Part shown: positions 57,721 through 64,000 of the stretch, one piece after another
Layout: every line of letters starts with the position of its first letter
Numbering within the stretch: position 1 is the stretch's first letter
NCBI GenBank assembly: GCA_951217055.1
Contig: OX578286.1
Coordinates: 39,599,437-39,663,436 of the forward strand
Direction: 5' to 3'
Source of the DNA: Gerris lacustris
Lineage: Eukaryota > Arthropoda > Insecta > Hemiptera > Gerridae
DNA: 64,000 nucleotides
The notes under the pieces: generated by a model
The model's input: the letters and a program-made list of their open reading frames with translations, nothing else
Database searches by the model: none
Told to the model about the DNA's origin: nothing
Program-made: the position numbers and the translations under genes

Positions 57721-58239
57721 TTTTTATCATTTTCCAGGATTATTTCAATGATTTTTTTGTATTATTATATTAAATATTTTATATTTAATCATTATAATTT
57801 AAAATCAAGTAAATTTTAGATCAAATTATGATTTAATGATAAATAAAAAAGTAAAATGTAGGTTCTGTTTTTTGTAATAATACCATTCTTCGTTATTTTT
57901 TAACGGTAAAAGTTAATTTTTTTTAAGTTATCAATTCATTTTTAATATTAATTTAAAAAGTGTAATCTATATATTATATCAAATGACCATTGAACAAGAT
58001 GGCGACCATATATATAAAATATGTGCCATAATATCTTGGGATGATAGCATAATACTCAATGTAATTTGATTTGTGTCCCTCACTCTTGTGGTCATTTTTT
58101 GGCTGTAGAGAGCAAACAATTTCAATAAATAAAAAATATACATTATATTTGTTTTTAATGTCGTTTTTTAGACATTCTGTTTTTTCTGTTCACATCATAG
58201 ACACCCACTAAATTGTGGCTCATACAACAATATGGATAC
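57721..58239. other. AT-rich DNA
   Basis: No feature recognised. Confidence 0.4.
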
Positions 58240-58465
58240 TTCTTTAGATTCTTACTCCCCTATATTGTTATAGAATATAAATGACTGACTAAATAACTAT
58301 TAAGAAAAAGGGATGTTTAGTCTAATTTACTTTGGGACAAAGGAATATCACACTTCTGTTTTTATAAGGGGAGTAACAGTCTATAGAAGAACATTCCGTT
58401 CACCTTCTTTAGATTGTTACTCCCCTCTGTTTTTTTATAAGGGGAGTAATAATCTAAAGAAGAGC
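58240..58465. repeat. solo copies of the 73-bp hairpin repeat
   Basis: Nearly the same arrangement as 26005-26236, including the taactattaagaaaaaggga spacer, so these two are the family's founder arrangement and the 43.6-kb array is an expansion. Confidence 0.8.
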
Positions 58466-58839
58466 CAGAATATTTATATATCTATATACACGACGGTATG
58501 TAGGTATAGAAACTGTTATCTCATATTTGGTTTTTTCTCCTCCCTCTGTCTTTTTTTCTAACAATAGATTACATGCCAAAGTACTGTGTTAGAGTGTACT
58601 ATTATAAATGTTAAAAAAAATATTTTTTTTTTTTACAAGGGTGAAAAAGTTATGTTTTCCGATCAATTTAAAGGAAGTAAAGTACGTATTTTCTTCCCTG
58701 AACTCAAAAAGCTGGGAGAAAAGGTAAAAGTAGGGAGAAAAAGAAGTGTTGCCTAATTTATTATTTTATAAATAGTAGAGAATGAATGGCTAATGCAGTA
58801 AATTTGTTGAAATCAGGTTGGTACCACTTAAAAATAAAC
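58466..58839. other. AT-rich DNA
   Basis: No feature recognised. Confidence 0.35.
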
Positions 58840-59540
58840 AGGTCAAGTGTGTGCTAGTGAGCACACAGCGAGGGGCCGTAGTCAACCCTGTATAGTTTAA
58901 GTAGTACCCTATTGATGGTGTTTAAAACGCTAAAAAGCTTACTTTGAACTATCCTATGGGTTTGATATTCTCAAAACACATAAACAAACTTCTGATAAAG
59001 TATTTTTTTGCCACTGAACCGGACTGCAACCACATAAATACATCGAAAAGACCATAGTTATAATAAAACATATTTTGTCAATAAAAAATAAAATAATATT
59101 TTTTCGAAATTTCCAAAAAGTGGTATCTTTACTTTTGGTTGAAGAATGTTCAGGAATTTTTTCAGATTTTTTGCACTTCACATAAGCGAGATAGAAGGGG
59201 GGGACACGTTTCACACCCACTTCAAACTTGCCTACGCTCGCCCTATCAAAGTTATAACCAATGAATTATATATTTTTGTAATCAGCTCGACGTACCCTTT
59301 CATATGATACCCCTCACAGTGTCGAAAAAAAATAAAAAAAATGTAACCCTTAAGTTTTATTACCCTATTTTTTTTTAAGTCGCTATATTTTTAAAATATG
59401 TGGGTTGGTACAAGACACATACATGCCAAATTCCAAAGTGATCGGACGAAAGGTGTAGCTGTGAATGCAGGCGACCGGACGGACGGACAGACACACACAG
59501 GAAAATATAAGGGTCCTTAGTTTTGCCTACAGACCCTAAA
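58840..59540 (-). mobile_element. dispersed element with gggtccgtaggc ends, copy 3
   Basis: Closest to copy 1 in content (keeps aaacacataaacaaacttct and ttgcctacgctcgccctatc, lost from copy 2). Same flanks aacaggtcaagtgtgtgcta and cctacagaccctaaaaa. Confidence 0.82.
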
Positions 59541-60004
59541 AAGAGCGCAGCTATGAATATATGACAAGGTGATGTGGAAAAAATACTGTTTGATCAATTT
59601 AAAAGCTCAGTACAAGAAATGGCGTGCAAAGCCGTAACAGGTAACATATTATAAACTTTTTACTAAATAAAATCTAAAACAATGTGGAGTAGCATTGAGA
59701 ACACCAGATTTTGGATTCGAAAAGGTCGGGCCAACTAGAAATAAAAATCTCCCTGGCTCCACCCTTCCCACAGACCTAGTTGCTTTATTTTTTCCCCTCA
59801 TATAGGTTGGCCAATCTGAGTGTCAAAAGTTAATACTTATTGTAAAAAGAGTATAGTTCATTATAAAGTTCCTAGTCAAGTAGGGGTTTACAGCTAATCA
59901 TTTAAAAAATCAAATATTGCTAAAAGGAAGGAGCATTTATTTAAACACAGATATCACCACTTTTATTAATATAATTCTATCTTGAAACATTTTATTTTAT
60001 TTTA
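59541..60004. other. unclassified DNA
   Basis: No coding signal; gtaacatattataaactttt and a cctggctccaccc stretch, nothing recognised. Confidence 0.35.
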
Positions 60005-60600
60005 CTACGTTTTTATTAGCTTGCTTTCTTGGTTGTTTGTTTGTCCGGTACAAATCTGGCAATCGATTTTTAACTGACTTCCCAAATAGCTAGACGTTTG
60101 AAACTTTTAGCATAGCTCAGAACACGATGACAATGCATTATTTTAATACTTTTAGCCATCTTTCAGCAGAATTTAATTGGTTTTCAGCAAATTTTGCTGT
60201 ACGGAAAGTTAGTTCGGAAAAAATCCGCAAATTATTTTATTTGTTTTGCCATGTCCCATATTTACGCAATCTTCATTTTGACGGGTTTCAAATTTGTGAT
60301 AGATAAACATTGAATGACAGTAAAACAGGAAATATCGATTATATTATTTCAAATATATCGATGGCACGGTTTAGATTTGGTGTTAGGGAGATCCGTTGTA
60401 CAAAGATTTATCCTTTTATTGGTTTAAGACCAGATCTCTAGATGGTTGTCATTTATGTGAAGTAAATAAATTCGGAACTATTTTTTTTTTTTCACTAACA
60501 TTATATTATAACAATGACAATTATATTATTAACATTACATATGTTTCAACAGAAAATTTAAAAACGTAGTATATATAAAGTTCTTTTTATCTTGAAATTA
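60005..60600 (-). mobile_element. dispersed element, copy B
   Basis: Inverted relative of 53980-54660, beginning tactacgtttttattagctt and ending with aaaacgtagtatatataaag. Confidence 0.75.
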
Positions 60601-60929
60601 TTATTTTTAAAAATATTTTCTAAATAATTCAGTGATATCATCTGAACTAAAATTGAAAGGGGGGATTATCCGCTTAAAGTGGTTTATGAATCAACTTTCT
60701 CAAGTGATAACTGCCTTGTTGACTTTGTCATATTTTTAAAAGTTAATAAATTTTACTAAAACGATCTCAGACTAACCAAGAAGAAATTATTTGATGATTT
60801 CTAAAAACAGAAATAAAAACCCAGCCCTGTTTGGGATTTGAACAATCGATAGAAGTTATTGACTTTATCTTTCTAGCTATAGTTTTATGGGTCCCCCAAC
60901 TTTCATTTTTACGATTTAATCTTCTGTTG
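60601..60929. other. spacer between two copies
   Basis: Contains gtttgggatttgaacaatcg, a weak B-box. No coding signal accepted. Confidence 0.35.
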
Positions 60930-61290
60930 ATCCCTTATTTTACTACGTTTTTATTAGCTTGCTTTCTTGTTTGTTTGTTTGTTTGTCCGGTACAAATCTT
61001 GCAATCGATTTTTAACTAACTTCCTGAGTAGCTAGACATTTGAAACTTTAAGAATAGCTCAGAACACGATGATAATGCCTTATGTTAATACTTTTAGCCA
61101 TCTTTCAGCAGAATTTAATTAGTTTTCAGCAAATTTTTCTATATGGAAAGTTAGTTCGAAAAAAATCCGCAAGTTATTTTATTTGATTTGACATATGCCA
61201 TATTTAGAATCTTCATTTTGACAGGTTTCAAATTTATGATTTATGACAGAAAATTTAAAAACGTAGTATATAAAATGTTCTTTTTATCTT
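60930..61290 (-). mobile_element. dispersed element, copy C (internally deleted)
   Basis: Repeats the first ~300 bases of copy B (tttactacgtttttattagc ... cttcattttgacaggtttca) and then jumps to the last ~40 (aaaatttaaaaacgtagtat), so about 250 bases of the middle are missing. Confidence 0.75.
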
Positions 61291-61467
61291 GTAATTATTT
61301 CTACTAGAGAAAGTCTTTAGTGTAAGTTACTCACTCCCAAACCATTTTATCTAAAACTCTCTGAAGACTCAATTATTTACCATGTTACACTGATAAAGGG
61401 CCTGAAGATGCCCAGGTATGGGTAAAAATTTGTCCAAATAAAAATGTTATAAAAAAATAATAATGTT
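61291..61467 (+). other. flank of the satellite with CTGAAGA-hairpin motif
   Basis: At about 61401-61440: CTGAAGA, T, GCCCA-GGTA-TGGGT, AAAAATTTGTCC. The stem-loop is intact, but GAAA has become AAAA. It is followed by aataaaaatgttataaaaaa, a polyadenylation-like tail, suggesting the 3' end of a retroelement. Confidence 0.4.
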
Positions 61468-64000
61468 CTTTTAATTTCATCTTTACTTTTGACTGATCCT
61501 CTCTATTCTCAATTTTTCATCTTTACTTTTGATTGATCCTCTCTATCCTCAATTTTTCATCTTTACTTTTTACTGATCCATCTTCACTATCCTCAATTTT
61601 TCATCTTTACTTTTTACTGATCCATCTTCACTATCCTCAATTTTTCATCTTTACTTTTTACTGATCCTTAATTTTGTATCTTTACTTTTGACTGATCCTC
61701 ACTATCCTCAATTTTTCATCTTTACTTTTTACTGATCCATCTTCACTATCCTCAATTTTTCATCTTTACTTTTTACTGATCCATCTTCACTATCCTCAAT
61801 TTTTCATCTTTACTTTTGACTGATCCTCTCTATTCTCAATTTTTCATCTTTACTTTTGACTGATCCTCTCTATCCTCAATTTTTCATCTTTACTTTTGAC
61901 TGATCCTCTCTATTCTCAATTTTTCCTCTTTACTTTTGACTGATCCTCTCTATTCTCAATTTTTCATCTTTACTTTTGACTGATCCTCTCTATTCTCAAT
62001 TTTTCCTCTTTACTTTTGACTGATCCTCTCTATTCTCAATTTTTCATCTTTACTTTTGACTGATCCTCTCTATCCTCAATTTTTCATCTTTACTTTTGAC
62101 TGATCCTCTCTATCCTCAATTTTTCCTCTTTACTTTTGACTGATCCTCTCTATTCTCAATTTTTCCTCTTTACTTTTGACTGATCCTCTCTATTCTCAAT
62201 TTTTCATCTTTACTTTTGACTGATCCTCTCTATTCTCAATTTTTCCTCTTTACTTTTGACTGATCCTCTCAATTCTCAATTTTTCCTCTTTACTTTTGAC
62301 TGATCCTCTCTATCCTCAATTTTTCATCTTTACTTTTGACTGATCCTCTCTATTCTCAATTTTTCGTCTTTACTTTTGACTGATCCTCTCTATTCTCAAT
62401 TTTTCATCTTTACTTTTGACTGATCCTCTCTATCCTCAATTTTTCATCTTTACTTTTGACTGATCCTCTCTATTCTCAATTTTTCATCTTTACTTTTGAC
62501 TGATCCTCTCTATTCTCAATTTTTCATCTTTACTTTTGACTGATCCTCTCTATTCTCAATTTTTCCTCTTTACTTTTGACTGATCCTCTCTATTCTCAAT
62601 TTTTCCTCTTTACTTTTGACTGATCCTCTCTATTCTCAATTTTTCATCTTTACTTTTGACTGATCCTCTCTATTCTCAATTTTTCATCTTTACTTTTGAC
62701 TGATCCTCTCTATTCTCAATTTTTCATCTTTACTTTTGACTGATCCTCTCTATTCTCAATTTTTCCAATTTACTTTTGACTGATCCTCTCTATTCTCAAT
62801 TTTTCATCTTTACTTTTGACTGATCCTCTCTATCCTCAATTTTTCATCTTTACTTTTGACTGATCCTCTCTATTCTCAATTTTTCCTCTTTACTTTTGAC
62901 TGATCCTCTCTATTCTCAATTTTTCATCTTTACTTTTGACTGATCCTCTCTATTCTCAATTTTTCCTCTTTACTTTTGACTGATCCTCTCTATTCTCAAT
63001 TTTTCATCTTTACTTTTGACTGATCCTCTCTATCCTCAATTTTTCATCTTTACTTTTGACTGATCCTCTCTATCCTCAATTTTTCCTCTTTACTTTTGAC
63101 TGATCCTCTCTATTCTCAATTTTTCCTCTTTACTTTTGACTGATCCTCTCTATTCTCAATTTTTCATCTTTACTTTTGACTGATCCTCTCTATTCTCAAT
63201 TTTTCCTCTTTACTTTTGACTGATCCTCTCTATTCTCAATTTTTCCTCTTTACTTTTGACTGATCCTCTCTATTCTCAATTTTTCATCTTTACTTTTGAC
63301 TGATCCTCTCTATCCTCAATTTTTCATCTTTACTTTTGACTGATCCTCTCTATTCTCAATTTTTCCTCTTTACTTTTGACTGATCCTCTCTATTCTCAAT
63401 TTTTCATCTTTACTTTTGACTGATCCTCTCTATCCTCAATTTTTCCTCTTTACTTTTGACTGATCCTCTCTATTCTCAATTTTTCCTCTTTACTTTTGAC
63501 TGATCCTCTCTATTCTCAATTTTTCATCTTTACTTTTGACTGATCCTCTCTATCCTCAATTTTTCCTCTTTACTTTTGACTGATCCTCTCTATCCTCAAT
63601 TTTTCATCTTTACTTTTGACTGATCCTCTCTATCCTCAATTTTTCCTCTTTACTTTTGACTGATCCTCTCTATCCTCAATTTTTCATCTTTACTTTAGAC
63701 TGATCCTCTCTATCCTCAATTTTTCATCTTTACTTTAGACTGATCCTCTCTATCCTCAATTTTTCATCTTTACTTTTGACTGATCCTCTCTATCCTCAAT
63801 TTTTCCTCTTTACTTTTGACTGATCCTCTCTATTCTCAATTTTTCATCTTTACTTTTGACTGATCCTCTCTATCCTCAATTTTTCATCTTTACTTTTGAC
63901 TGATCCTCTCTATTCTCAATTTTTCATCTTTACTTTTGACTGATCCTCTCTATTCTCAATTTTTCATCTTTACTTTTGACTGATCCTCTCTATCCTCAAT
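61468..64000. repeat. 40-bp satellite array, runs off the window end
   Basis: At least 60 copies of tgatcctctctattctcaat plus ttttcatctttacttttgac. Two sites vary: tattctc/tatcctc and tcatctt/tcctctt. The first ten copies (to about 61800) are longer or shorter (tgatccatcttcactatcct variants), an older edge. From 61801 the period is exactly 40. One strand is pyrimidine-rich throughout. Confidence 0.97.

Overview
The window looks like a piece of an AT-rich, repeat-laden insect genome. I read it as the 3' variable region of the BTB zinc-finger gene longitudinals lacking (lola). No constitutive BTB exon is visible, so the promoter and common 5' exons must lie outside, upstream on the + strand. 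The order of insect cannot be decided from the sequence alone.

The genic content is eight well-supported alternative 3'-terminal exons, all on the + strand (1583-1878, 4082-4314, 4995-5197, 9046-9296, 21724-21950, 25502-25785, 31900-32240, 47853-48058). Each begins after a polypyrimidine tract and AG. Each enters in the same phase (two bases complete a split codon), encodes two or three C2H2/CCHC zinc fingers, and ends in its own stop codon. Any one of them can therefore be joined in frame to the same upstream donor, giving one BTB protein with interchangeable DNA-binding ends. A possible ninth, very short exon without fingers lies at 27152. A decayed zinc-finger exon that is a duplicate of the 4082 exon lies at 44551. 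In Drosophila this gene is an axon-guidance and neural-identity regulator with about 20 isoforms, some made by trans-splicing.

The remaining ~96% is intron, 3' UTR and repeats. Tandem arrays: 45 bp (1-1135), 72 bp (5.9-7.0 kb), 141 bp (11.7-12.9 kb), 30 bp (13.7-14.9 kb), 20 bp (16.9-17.1 kb), 80 bp (28.7-29.5 kb), 73 bp hairpin (43.6-44.4 kb), 32 bp (46.3-46.6 kb), about 65 bp (51.3-52.1 kb) and 40 bp (61.5 kb to the end). Mobile elements: a truncated Penelope-like retroelement with GIY-YIG remnant and 12-bp target duplication (10053-11019); PIF/Harbinger-type elements with TTA/TAA duplications (15432, 21362, 30031); hAT-type elements with 8-bp duplications (19293, 54838, probably 45766); several long foldback elements (7.7, 18.0, 20.5, 24.2, 32.4 kb); a head-to-head SINE pair (31.1-31.7 kb); and several families present in two or three copies.

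The most interesting points are the decayed duplicate exon next to a hairpin array, the possible finger-less mini-exon, hammerhead-ribozyme-like folds inside a foldback element and at the Penelope end, and a higher-order duplication in the terminal satellite.
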